From contig CAIXGS010000024.1 in assembly GCA_903919125.1 (NCBI GenBank), positions 1 through 64,000 on the forward strand: DNA of 64,000 nucleotides, written 5' to 3'. Position 1 is the first letter of the stretch. The number at the start of each line of letters is the position of its first letter. The position numbers were made by a program, and so were the translations under genes. This document shows positions 49,971 to 59,700 of this stretch, piece by piece. The notes beneath the pieces were generated by a model. It did not search any database and was not told the origin of the DNA. It worked only from the letters and a program-made list of their open reading frames with translations. Source of the DNA: an uncultured Spartobacteria bacterium. GTDB lineage: Bacteria > Verrucomicrobiota > Verrucomicrobiia > Chthoniobacterales > Chthoniobacteraceae.

Positions 49971-51287
49971 ATGAACCCTCTCAACCGCCGCGCATTTCTC
50001 CGTAATCTGGGCGTCTCCGCCGCCTCTCTTCCCTTCCTCAGCGCGTTGCCGAGTCTGAACGCCGCTGCCGCCCAAGGCCCCAGAAAACAGCGTCTGGTCA
50101 TCATATTCACGCCAAACGGTACAGTGCCCACGGAGTTCTGGCCGGACGTCGAAGGAGAAGACTTCCAGTTCAAATCGATCCTCCAACCCTTGGAGCCCTT
50201 CAAGAGCCAGACGCTCATGCTCAAGGGCGTCTATAACAAAATTAAAGGCGACGGCGACCAGCACATGCGGGGCATGAGTTGTTTGCTCACCGCCGACCAT
50301 CTCCTTCCTGGCAACATCATGGGCGGTGGCGGAGCGCCTGCGGGTTGGGCGAGCAATATTTCCATCGATCAAGAAATCAAAAAGGCTCTCCAAGCCCGTC
50401 CCGAAACCCAGACCCGCTTCGGCTCGCTCGAGTTTGGGGTCGCCGTCCCCAATCGCGCCGACCCATGGACGCGCATGTCTTACCTAGGCGCCAACCAACC
50501 CGTCTCGCCCATCGACGATCCGTACCAAATGTTTGCCAAAATGTACGGTCAGGTGAAGGACAAGGACAGTCTGGTAAGCATCATGGACGACGTGAAGGAC
50601 GACTTGCGCAAGGTCGCCGCGAAGCTAAGCGCCCGCGACAAGCAGATGCTCGAGGAGCACCTGACGTTGGTGCGCTCCATGGAAGCCGAGTTGAAGGCGC
50701 CCGCCGTGCACGTCGAGCATCCCCTCCCCGAACTGGATCCGGGCATCGAACTGGTAAACGACAACACGCCGCAAATTAGTCGGATGCAGCTCAACCTGCT
50801 GGTCAACGCGTTCACCAACGACATGGCACGCGTCGCTACTTTCCAATATATGCGCAGCGTTGGGGGCGCGCAGATGCGGTGGCTCGGAATCCAAGAAGGC
50901 CATCACGCCCTTTCCCACGAACCGGACACCAATCAGGAAGCATTCGGCAAACTGGTGAAAATCAACTCTTGGTTCGCCGGAGAAGTGGCTTATCTCGCCA
51001 AACGCCTCGCCGAAACTCCCGAGCCCTCAGGCGAAGGCTCCCTTTTAGACAACACGCTAGTAGTCTGGACTAATGAATTAGGCAAGGGCAACAGTCACAC
51101 GCTGGACAATGTGCCCATCGTCATGGTGGGTGGCGGGGGTGGCTTCAAAATGGGCCGTTTTGCCAAACTGGACAACGTTCCCCACAACCGACTCTGGCTC
51201 ACGCTGGCCCACGGGCTCGGGCACACGGGACTCAAGACGTTTGGTCAGGCAGATCTGTGTGAAGGCGGCATTTTGCCCCTATCCTGA
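49971..51287 (+). CDS. Tat-exported DUF1552 protein
   Basis: 438 residues from ATG 49971 (a TTG at 49959 adds four). The twin-arginine signal is [23 protein letters not shown]1552 features follow: [44 protein letters not shown], and a C-terminal part related to sulfatase/phosphatase folds ([30 protein letters not shown]). It lies 57 bases after the DUF1592-type gene, the usual order for this pair. Catalysis is unproven. Confidence 0.88.
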   Translation: MNPLNRRAFLRNLGVSAASLPFLSALPSLNAAAAQGPRKQRLVIIFTPNGTVPTEFWPDVEGEDFQFKSILQPLEPFKSQTLMLKGVYNKIKGDGDQHMRGMSCLLTADHLLPGNIMGGGGAPAGWASNISIDQEIKKALQARPETQTRFGSLEFGVAVPNRADPWTRMSYLGANQPVSPIDDPYQMFAKMYGQVKDKDSLVSIMDDVKDDLRKVAAKLSARDKQMLEEHLTLVRSMEAELKAPAVHVEHPLPELDPGIELVNDNTPQISRMQLNLLVNAFTNDMARVATFQYMRSVGGAQMRWLGIQEGHHALSHEPDTNQEAFGKLVKINSWFAGEVAYLAKRLAETPEPSGEGSLLDNTLVVWTNELGKGNSHTLDNVPIVMVGGGGGFKMGRFAKLDNVPHNRLWLTLAHGLGHTGLKTFGQADLCEGGILPLS

Positions 51288-51398
51288 GTCCGGTCGCCCA
51301 GCGTGACGCAAAGAAAGCTTTTTTGAAATGGGCTGGGGAGGTAGGCTAAGAAGAGCCTCCACAGCGGGTTTTCCTTATTAATTAGTGTTGATAATCTC

Positions 51399-52838
51399 AT
51401 GAATTCTCTTGATCCATTCTCAACCAGTGGGCTCTCGCGCCGCTCCTTTTTCGAGCGCTGCGGAATGGGGTTTGGCTTGTTGGGTCTCGCGGGAATTTCT
51501 GAAGCGGCAGCCGCAGCCGGTTCTTCAAACGGTGCTTCGCCTTTGATCGCGCATCCGCCCCATTTTGCAGGAAAAGCCAAACGGGTGATTCACCTTTTTG
51601 CAAATGGAGGCCCCTCGCAAGTAGACACTTTCGACCCCAAGCCCGAACTCTCCCGCTTGCACGGCAAAGCACTTGCCTCGGGCCATTTGAAGACCGAACG
51701 CCCCACGGGAGCCGCCTTCGGTTCGCCTTTTAGCTTTGCGAAGTACGGTCGCTGCGGCACTGAGGTGAGTGAGCTTTTCCCCAATGTGGCCCAATGCGTA
51801 GACGACATGGTTGTGATTCGCTCCATGTACGCAAATGTGCCCAATCACGAGCCTTCCCTGATGCTCATGAATTGCGGGGAAGCGCGTCTGCCGCGGCCCA
51901 GTCTCGGTTCTTGGATCAATTACGGACTGGGAACTGAAAACCAGAATCTACCCGGCTTCGTCTCTCTCTGTCCCGGAGGCTACCCCACGGGCGGTTCACC
52001 CAACTGGCAATCAGCATTCCTACCTGGTTCATTGCAAGGTACCTACATCGATAGCAAACACACCGATGTGGAGAAGTTGATCGAAAACATTCATAACCAT
52101 GCATGGAATCAGCCGGAGCAGCGGGCTCAGCTGGATCTGCTTTCCAAACTTAACCGTCTTCACCAAAAAGGGCGGGAGGAAGACTCCCAAATCGAAGCGC
52201 GCATTCAGTCTTTCGAACTAGCCTACCGCATGCAGATGGAGGCCACAGATGCCTTCGATCTCTCCAAGGAACCCAAGCATATCCGCGATCTTTACGGGGA
52301 TACTGTGTATGGTCGGCAATGCCTGATCGCCCGACGCCTTGCGGAACGAGGCGTGCGTTTTGTGCAACTCTGGCACTCGCCCGGGCAGCCTTGGGATAGT
52401 CACGACGATTTGGAAATCAATCATCGCAAGCTTGCCAAAGAATGTGATCAAGGAACGGCGGCCCTTCTAACCGACCTCAAGCAACGTGGACTGCTAGATG
52501 ATACCCTCGTGCTTTGGTCCGGCGAATTCGGGCGCACTCCCACTGTGGAATTGCCCACGCCAGGCTCCAACGCTGGTAAAATCAACGGACGCGATCACAA
52601 CCATTGGGGCTTCTCAGCGTGGATGGCGGGTGGTGGCGTCAAAGCGGGTTCGGTTTACGGCGCCACCGACGAGTTCGGCTACAAGGCGGTGGAAAATCCC
52701 GTTCACGTGCACGACCTGCACGCCACCATGCTTCACCTCCTCGGCATGGATCACGAAAAACTCACCTTCCGTTATTCCGGGCGCGACTTCCGACTCACGG
52801 ACGTTCATGGGAAAGTCGTCAAAGGACTACTCGCGTGA
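51399..52838 (+). CDS. Tat-exported DUF1501 protein
   Basis: 479 residues. Signal SRRSFFERCGMGFGLLGLAG. DUF1501 belongs to the alkaline phosphatase/sulfatase-like fold; family segments include VIHLFANGGPSQVDTFDPKP, FVQLWHSPGQPWDSHDD, LDDTLVLWSGEFGRTPTVEL and RDHNHWGFSAWMAGGG, with His and Asp residues that could bind metal. It overlaps the next gene (DUF1549/1553) by four bases (GTGA), so they are translationally coupled. This is the second two-gene module in the cluster. Confidence 0.9.
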   Translation: MNSLDPFSTSGLSRRSFFERCGMGFGLLGLAGISEAAAAAGSSNGASPLIAHPPHFAGKAKRVIHLFANGGPSQVDTFDPKPELSRLHGKALASGHLKTERPTGAAFGSPFSFAKYGRCGTEVSELFPNVAQCVDDMVVIRSMYANVPNHEPSLMLMNCGEARLPRPSLGSWINYGLGTENQNLPGFVSLCPGGYPTGGSPNWQSAFLPGSLQGTYIDSKHTDVEKLIENIHNHAWNQPEQRAQLDLLSKLNRLHQKGREEDSQIEARIQSFELAYRMQMEATDAFDLSKEPKHIRDLYGDTVYGRQCLIARRLAERGVRFVQLWHSPGQPWDSHDDLEINHRKLAKECDQGTAALLTDLKQRGLLDDTLVLWSGEFGRTPTVELPTPGSNAGKINGRDHNHWGFSAWMAGGGVKAGSVYGATDEFGYKAVENPVHVHDLHATMLHLLGMDHEKLTFRYSGRDFRLTDVHGKVVKGLLA

Positions 52839-55642
52839 ACTGGAAGCTCCCAACTCTAGCATCTCTCGCCGCTGCCTCTCTGTTTTTTGGCGGACCGCAC
52901 GCTTCACAAGCTGCAGCAACTGCGCCCCAAAAGCCTGTTGATCCAGCCGATGTTGAGTTTTTTGAAAAGTCCGTACGCCCTCTCTTGGAAGGACACTGCG
53001 TGCAATGTCACAGTGCTTCCAAAGGGAAGACCAAGGGCGGACTCGCCTTGGACAATGCTTCAGCCGTCCTCAAAGGCGGCGACACAGGGCCGGCGCTAGT
53101 CCCAGGTTCTCCGGAGAAGAGCCTCTTAATCAAGGCGGTGAGCTACACGGATCCGGATCTTAAAATGCCCCCGGATGACAAGCAGATGCCCAAAGCAGAC
53201 GTGGCTATTTTGCAGGAATGGATTCACCGCGGCGCTTACGATCCAAGGGAAGGCCGCGCCAGCAGTGCGGATCCTGAGGCGGCCAAGAACCATTGGGCGT
53301 TTCAACCACTGCGCAAAGAGCAACCGCCAGCAGTGCGAGATGCACAATGGCCTCGCACCGACACGGATCGCTTCGTGCTTGCGGCGCTGGACGCCAAGGG
53401 GATTCGCCCCTCGCCAGATGCGGGCAAACGCGAGTTGCTACGCCGCGTTTCCTACGATTTGACCGGCCTGCCTCCAACCGCCGAGGAACTTGACGCCTTT
53501 GCAAAGAACACCGCCCCGGATGCCTACCAACAGGCGGTGGATCGCCTACTGGCCTCTCCCCATTTCGGGGAACGTTGGGGCCGATACTGGCTGGACGTCG
53601 CGCGCTATTCGGACACTAAGGGATTGCCAGCCCCAATTAATGCCGATCGCCGGTTTCATTTCGCTTATACGTATCGGGATTACGTCATTAACGCCTTCAA
53701 CACGGATAAGCCTTTCAATGAATTTATCATTGAACAATTAGCCGCGGATTTACTCCCTGAACCCAGAAGACTTCAAAACCTTGCCGCGCTAGGTTACCTC
53801 ACCGTGGGCCGGTGTTTTCAAAATAATATCAATGACATCATCGATGACCGCATCGACGTCGTGAGCCGAGGGCTACTGGGCCTCACTGTGACCTGCGCGC
53901 GCTGTCACGATCACAAATTCGACCCTATTCCCACGGCCGACTACTACTCACTGCACGGCGTTTTCCTGAGCTCGGAAGAGCCCAAAGAACGTCCCATCAT
54001 TGCCGAACCAAAGCACACGCCGGAACACGCTCAATACATCGAGAAACGGGAGGCCCTTCTGAAAAAGATGGTCACTGTGGCCGAGGAGGAAGTGGCGAAG
54101 ACGAATATCGAGCTCGTTCAGAAGATCCCCGATTATCTCTTAGCCACCGTCGAGGCGCCCGCTGTGGCGGACCTCAAGGCCGTGGACACATTTGCCGGAG
54201 AACATAAACTGGTCGGGTTGCCGCTTTCACGTTGGCTAAAGCTGCTCAAAAAGCCCGAAAGCACTTCGGTTTTCGGGCCTTGGACAGCGTTGGCCGCTTT
54301 ACCGAAAACCGAGTTCACAGAGAAGGCGAAACAACTTTGCGCTCTTTGGAAAACGGCACCTCCGCAAGGCTGGCTCCCCAGCGTGCTCGCGGCCGTTAGC
54401 GACCCAGCGCCCGCTTCACTTCAAGATGTCGCGCAACGCTACGGCAACCTTTGTGCACGCGCCCTCGACGTCGAACTCGCAAAAGAAAAAGCGGCAGCCC
54501 AGCCTAAGGTGGAGCTTTCAGGCGATGTACGAGACTCGCTGCGGCTCCTGCTCGCCCAAGACGGCGCGCCTTCTCAGCTCACGCTTGCCGAGGTGGAAAA
54601 GGTTCGAGGAAAGAAGATTCAAGATTTGCGCACCAAGGTGAAGGATGAGCTGGACCTCCTCGATGCGACGGATCCCTCGGCGCCCGCCCGTGCGATGGCG
54701 ATTTACGACAAACCGCAGCCTGTTCAGGCGGCCATTTACTTGCGCGGTAACAATGCCAACCGAGGCCCCAATGTTCCTCGTCAGTTCCTAGCCGTTCTTT
54801 CCGGTCCCGAGCGCAAGCCTTTCACTCAGGGCAGCGGCCGATTGGAGCTGGCGCAGGCCATCGCGAGTCCAAGTAATCCGCTCACGGCGCGCGTCGCGGT
54901 CAACCGGATTTGGCTCCATTTGTTCGGAAGGGGCCTCGTCGGGACGCCCAACGATTTCGGGGTTCGTACCGCGAGCCCGGCGATTCCCGGCGTGCTGGAT
55001 TATCTAGCGACACGTTTCATTGAATCAGGGTGGTCCACTAAAAAAGTGGTGCGGGAACTGGTGCTCTCGCGCACCTATCAACAGGCCAGCGACGCTCGGC
55101 CGGACGCGCTCGCCTTGAACCCCACAAATGATCTACTCCACAGCGCCAATCGGCGACGGCTCGACTTCGAAGCGCTGCGAGACACGCTGCTCCAAGCCTC
55201 GTCGACTATTGATCTTACTCTTGGTGGCCGCGCTGTAGAATTGAGCAAGCCTCCCTTCTCTTACCGACGTTCCGTCTACGGCTACATCGACCGACAGGAC
55301 TTGCCTTCCCTCTTCCGGATCTTCGATTTCGCCAATCCAGACATCAGCACCGGACAACGCTTCGAGACCACTGTTCCGCAACAGGCGCTATTTCTGATGA
55401 ATAACGACTTCCTCAAAAGCCTCGCCGAGGCGCTGGCCAAACTACCGACTATCACCTCCGCTCCCCCCGGGCCAGATCGAGTGCAGGCTTTGTTTCGCCA
55501 AGTGCTCCAACGCGCCGCACGCCCCGAGGAACTTCAAGCTTCCCTGCAACTCGTTTCCGTTTTTAGTGAGAAATCAGACAAACCTTGGGCTTCGCTCGGG
55601 CAAGTGCTTTTACTCACTAACGAAATCGCCTTTTTGGATTAA
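52835..55642 (+). CDS. PSCyt1/DUF1549/DUF1553 exported protein
   Basis: 935 residues from a GTG at 52835, overlapping the DUF1501 stop. The longer frame from 52604 lies inside DUF1501 and is rejected. Signal peptide TLASLAAASLFFGGPHASQA. N-terminal haem motif CVQCH in RPLLEGHCVQCHSASKGK (PSCyt1), DUF1549 (SYDLTGLPPTAEELDAFA, HFGERWGRYWLDVARYSDT, and a second CARCH in CARCHDHKFDPIPT), and DUF1553 (NPLTARVAVNRIWLHLFGRG, VVRELVLSRTYQQAS). Roles in periplasmic redox or polysaccharide breakdown are proposed for such pairs but not shown. Confidence 0.9.
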   Translation: MNWKLPTLASLAAASLFFGGPHASQAAATAPQKPVDPADVEFFEKSVRPLLEGHCVQCHSASKGKTKGGLALDNASAVLKGGDTGPALVPGSPEKSLLIKAVSYTDPDLKMPPDDKQMPKADVAILQEWIHRGAYDPREGRASSADPEAAKNHWAFQPLRKEQPPAVRDAQWPRTDTDRFVLAALDAKGIRPSPDAGKRELLRRVSYDLTGLPPTAEELDAFAKNTAPDAYQQAVDRLLASPHFGERWGRYWLDVARYSDTKGLPAPINADRRFHFAYTYRDYVINAFNTDKPFNEFIIEQLAADLLPEPRRLQNLAALGYLTVGRCFQNNINDIIDDRIDVVSRGLLGLTVTCARCHDHKFDPIPTADYYSLHGVFLSSEEPKERPIIAEPKHTPEHAQYIEKREALLKKMVTVAEEEVAKTNIELVQKIPDYLLATVEAPAVADLKAVDTFAGEHKLVGLPLSRWLKLLKKPESTSVFGPWTALAALPKTEFTEKAKQLCALWKTAPPQGWLPSVLAAVSDPAPASLQDVAQRYGNLCARALDVELAKEKAAAQPKVELSGDVRDSLRLLLAQDGAPSQLTLAEVEKVRGKKIQDLRTKVKDELDLLDATDPSAPARAMAIYDKPQPVQAAIYLRGNNANRGPNVPRQFLAVLSGPERKPFTQGSGRLELAQAIASPSNPLTARVAVNRIWLHLFGRGLVGTPNDFGVRTASPAIPGVLDYLATRFIESGWSTKKVVRELVLSRTYQQASDARPDALALNPTNDLLHSANRRRLDFEALRDTLLQASSTIDLTLGGRAVELSKPPFSYRRSVYGYIDRQDLPSLFRIFDFANPDISTGQRFETTVPQQALFLMNNDFLKSLAEALAKLPTITSAPPGPDRVQALFRQVLQRAARPEELQASLQLVSVFSEKSDKPWASLGQVLLLTNEIAFLD

Positions 55643-55647
55643 AAATA

Positions 55648-55665
55648 TCCGATAAAATTATCGGA
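55648..55665. promoter_or_regulatory. Palindrome between DUF1553 and SGNH genes
   Basis: TCCGATAA-AA-TTATCGGA is perfectly symmetric with eight-base arms and a two-base centre. It lies six bases after the DUF1553 stop and 54 bases before the SGNH hydrolase ATG. The tiny loop favours a DNA operator over an RNA terminator; the owner is unknown. Confidence 0.4.
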
Positions 55666-55718
55666 CAAAGTTGACCTTCAATTTCTCCGATCTTACCCCT
55701 AAATCCGCCATCCCCCCG

Positions 55719-56687
55719 ATGAATTGCCGAACCTTTATTCTCACCTTCGTCGCCTTGTGTTTCAGTGTGGCCCCACTGAAGTCCTTTGCGCAGAAATCCA
55801 CCTCGAGCGCTTCAACCCAACCGCCGTCCCGAGAGCAAATCCTCTCTGCTCGCCGGATCGTTTTCCTCGGAGATAGCATTACCGCCGGAGCCACCTACGT
55901 CATCGATTTCGCGACGGTTCTGCGCAGTCAGAAGCTCCCCAACGGTGGTCCGGAGGTTCTGAGCGTAGGGCTCTCTAGCGAAACCGTCTCTGGGTTGTCA
56001 GAGGAATCGCACCCTTTTCCCCGACCCTGCGTCCACGAGCGACTCACTCGCGCATTGAGCGCCCTCAAAGCGGATGTCGTGTTCGCCTGTTACGGGATGA
56101 ATTGTGGGGTGTACATGCCCTTGGATGAGGAGCGTTTTGCCGCCTTTCGAGCAGGCATGGAGAAGTTACACAACGAGACAGTCGCTTCGGGCGCACGCAT
56201 CGTACACATCACGCCACCTTATTTTGATCCGGCCCGCAAACCCACACAGGCTTTTTACGCCGATGTTCTCTTGAAATACTCCGAGTGGCTTGTTTCCCAA
56301 CGGGCTCAGGGTTGGGAGGTCATAGACCTGCATTCCGCGATGCGCGAAGAAGCTTTAAAGCGCAAAGCCCTCGACCCGAAATTCACGTTTTCCAACGACG
56401 CCGTGCATCCTGGCGCGGAGGGACACTGGTTGATGGCGCAGCAAATTCTTGCATGGCTCGGCGATTCCGCCGTTGCCGAGGCGCCAACACTGGAAGCGCT
56501 CTTGCAGAAACGGCAGTTCCCGATCGCCGCCATGAAGTTGATTGAGCAGCGAGTCCAACTCACCAAGAATAGCTGGGTCCAAGCCATCGGTCACAACCGG
56601 CCCGGCGTGGCCAAAGGGCTCCCGCTTGAGGAGGCGAGTGCGAAGGCGGCAGATCTGGATGCTCAGGTCGACGCGCTTTTGAAGTAG
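55719..56687 (+). CDS. Exported SGNH/GDSL hydrolase
   Basis: 322 residues from ATG 55719. Signal peptide FILTFVALCFSVAPLKSFAQ. Block I FLGDSITAG supplies the catalytic Ser. Block V NDAVHPGAEGHW supplies Asp and His. The oxyanion Asn region appears as CYGMNCGVY, where GxND is altered to GMNC. Such enzymes remove acetyl or other ester groups from carbohydrates. It follows the DUF1501/DUF1553 module by 76 bases and may complete a secreted esterase-plus-redox set. Confidence 0.85.
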   Translation: MNCRTFILTFVALCFSVAPLKSFAQKSTSSASTQPPSREQILSARRIVFLGDSITAGATYVIDFATVLRSQKLPNGGPEVLSVGLSSETVSGLSEESHPFPRPCVHERLTRALSALKADVVFACYGMNCGVYMPLDEERFAAFRAGMEKLHNETVASGARIVHITPPYFDPARKPTQAFYADVLLKYSEWLVSQRAQGWEVIDLHSAMREEALKRKALDPKFTFSNDAVHPGAEGHWLMAQQILAWLGDSAVAEAPTLEALLQKRQFPIAAMKLIEQRVQLTKNSWVQAIGHNRPGVAKGLPLEEASAKAADLDAQVDALLK

Positions 56688-56755
56688 TTCAAACGGACGG
56701 AGCCGCCTAATTTCATGGCTCTCGCCACTGGGGAAAGACTCTCGCGACTAAAAGA

Positions 56756-59700
56756 TCAGTGACGGGGAGCGTTCCCCGAGAGACCTTTTGGCTCCCAAGG
56801 AGTCGAAGTCGAGGCAGGGAGCACCAATCCATCCCCTGAGCGGGACAAATCCTCGAGCAAATGCTGCTGCCGTTCCAGGAGCACATCCGCCCGCTCCCGA
56901 AGTGCATCACGCTGACGAACGGCTGTGTCACGCTCGCGGCGAAGTCTCGCCAGTTCACGCTCGGTACGTTCGCGCTGTTCGGAATCGCCTCGCAGCAAAT
57001 CGTTGCGTTCGCGGTCTAAGGCGAAGGCTTGTTCACGACCTGCAGCGCGGGCGGTGTCGGCCACGGAGCGAGCTTCGTCGCGTTGACGAGAAACGAGATC
57101 AATTTGGCGGGCAAAATCCTCGGTACGGCCCCTTAGGGTTTCACGAGTTTCTTCGAGCAGCGCAAGCAAGGTCACCTTTTCGTTGAGGAGGGCCTCACGT
57201 TCGCGGGTGAGCTGGTCGGAGCGGCGGCGGGAATCGCTTTCCGCAGCAGCGAGACGACCGGTGAGCTCAGAAGATTCGTTGCGCGCGGCGTCAAGATCCT
57301 CCCGTAGGCGAGCCACCTCAGCTGGGTACCGGCGCTCCAAGTCGCTCAGAGCAGCTCGCATACGATCGGCTTCGACCCGCGATGCATTGAATTCTTCGCG
57401 GATTTTAGCGATCTCGAAGTCCTTGGAAGCCGTCACGGTAGACAACGCTACGCGCTGTTCGGCGGTCAGCTTGGCTAGGCGCCGGTCGCGCTCAGCTTGC
57501 GCCTCAGCGATCTGCTGGTCCTTGACCAAAATTGCCGCATCCCGCTCGGCACTAATAGTAGCCACCACGCGGGAGTGCTCCGCCTGCAACGCCTCATAAC
57601 GAGTCGTCCATTCAGTAATGCGCCGATCGCGGTCCGAGCTAAGGCTGGTGATACGCTGATCCCGTTCCGCCACAGCCATCGCACGCTCGCCCAAGGCCGC
57701 TGCCAGCGAGCGTTCGTGCTCCGCGCGCGAAAGAGCAAGTTGTTCTTCGTGAGTGGCTTTGAGATCGGAAAACTGACGACTGCGTTCCAGCAGCAACTGA
57801 TTACGTTCTGCTTCCAAGAGCATCACGGTATCTTTGGAAGCAGCCTCAAGGTCGTCGATTTCCTCGTCCTTAGAAGCACGAAGGGCGGAGAGCTCTTCGT
57901 CGTGCGCAACATGAAGAGCGTCGAGGGCCTGTTGCTGCTGCGCTTTGGTGAGTTCGAGCGTGGCGGAGTGCGTGGCGCGCAACGATTCCACAGCGCGTTG
58001 ATGGTCTCCTGCACGAGCTTCCCCGTGAATCTTAAGCTGCTCGACTTCGTGCAGAAGATCCGCTTTTGCAGTTTCCAAGGCACTGTTGAGCGCGGCCTTT
58101 TGCGTAGCATGTTCCCGGACGATCTGATCCAGCGCGAGGGCGTGAGCTTCCCGCGCAGCCTCCAACGCCTGATGATGCACCGCCTCGATTTGCTCCAAGC
58201 GCTCCTTGTTGGCTGTCGCAGTGCTCTCTACTGCCAGACGATTTTCCTCACGCAAGCGCGTAATTGTGTCATCCCGCTCCTTCAACGCGTCACCCAGCCT
58301 GAGATTTAATTCGCGATTCTCGCTGCGCAAATTCTCTAAATCCGTTTCCAGATCCTTGCAGCGCCCTTCAGCCAGCGTTTTCGCTCGTTCGGTGTCCGCC
58401 GCTCTCGCCTCCGCTGCCGCTTTTCCTTCCACCGCCGCCAACCGTAAACTGTCCAATTCGGTCAGTTTCTCCTGACTCTCCAAACGCGCCGCCGCCACCG
58501 CGCTTTCAGAGGCCGCCCGCGCACCAGACAACTCAGCGTCCGCCCGCCGGAGTTCGGCATCAAAACGCGCGGCAGTCTCCTGTGCCTCCACAGCCGACTG
58601 AGTCAGTTTTTCCTGAAGTTCGGCGACCTCTTTGCGAAGCGAATCCTCGACAGAATGAAGGGTGTCACGCTCTACAGTAAGCTCTTGGATGCGAGCATCA
58701 TCAGCGGCCTTGATAGAGCTCAACTGTGCCGTTGTGCTCTCCGCCGAACTGACCCGCTGCTTCAGCGAGCTGGCTTCCGTATGGTGCTGAGTCTTGGACT
58801 TCTCCAGTTCGGTGGAGAGAGCGTCGCGTTCCTCAGCTAATGCGTCACGTTCCCGGGTGAGCGAACTTACCGCTTTGGACTGGGCGTCGATGGAGCGTCG
58901 AAGCCCTTGAACGGTGCGCTCGTTTAGCCCCGAAGCGGCACGTTCGGCCCCGTCAGAGTCGTTTTTTTTTACCTCTAGCAAAAGCTCCTTATCAGCTTTG
59001 AGCTGCTCGATATCTCGGCGAGCCTTCTCCAGCGCTTGCCTCAAGGCTAACACCTCTTCGCTGCGCAATTCGCCCTCACCGGCCGCAGCTTCTGCCTTGC
59101 CTGCCCGCACATCTTCCAGCTGCTGCAATGCTTCTTGGCGCGCCTTCTCCAAAGCCGTACGCTCCTGCTTGAGCTGGGAAATGCGATTTTGCAACTCCAC
59201 AGGATTTGCAGGGGCAGGCCCAGCATTCGGCGCCGAAATTGGAATCGCTGGTTGGTCCGCCGTATGCAATTGATGCGCTAACTGGGCATTCTTTTCCTGC
59301 AACGCATCGCGCTCGGTAAGAAGTGACCGAATGCGTCCCCGGTAGGTCTCAATATCAGATTCGAGCTGCTTCACCGCACGCAACTCCCAACCAAACTGAG
59401 GCTCGTACGGCTCCTCCTCGTGTTCAGCCTCGTGCTCGCCAACTTGCCGCCGGTCGAGCTCGCTAGCAAGTAACTCTTCTGCCTTTTGACGAGCTTCCCG
59501 CTCGCGCGCCAATTCAGCCGCATCTTCCGCACGCTGCCGCTCTAGCGCTGCAAGTTGCCTACGCAAGGCCGCCTCACTCTCAGATTCATGCAGCGCACCG
59601 TGCGTATCATCCGCAACATGTGCCTCAGGCACATCAGCCGTAGCCTCCATCGAAGCGATTTCCGAATCTTTCTGCGTATGCTCCAACGAAGGTTCCGCCG

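Noticed and set aside
52604-52834. 77-codon N-terminal extension of the DUF1549/1553 protein
   Set aside because: Lies wholly inside DUF1501 in another frame; the GTG at 52835 opens a good signal peptide and overlaps the upstream stop by four bases.
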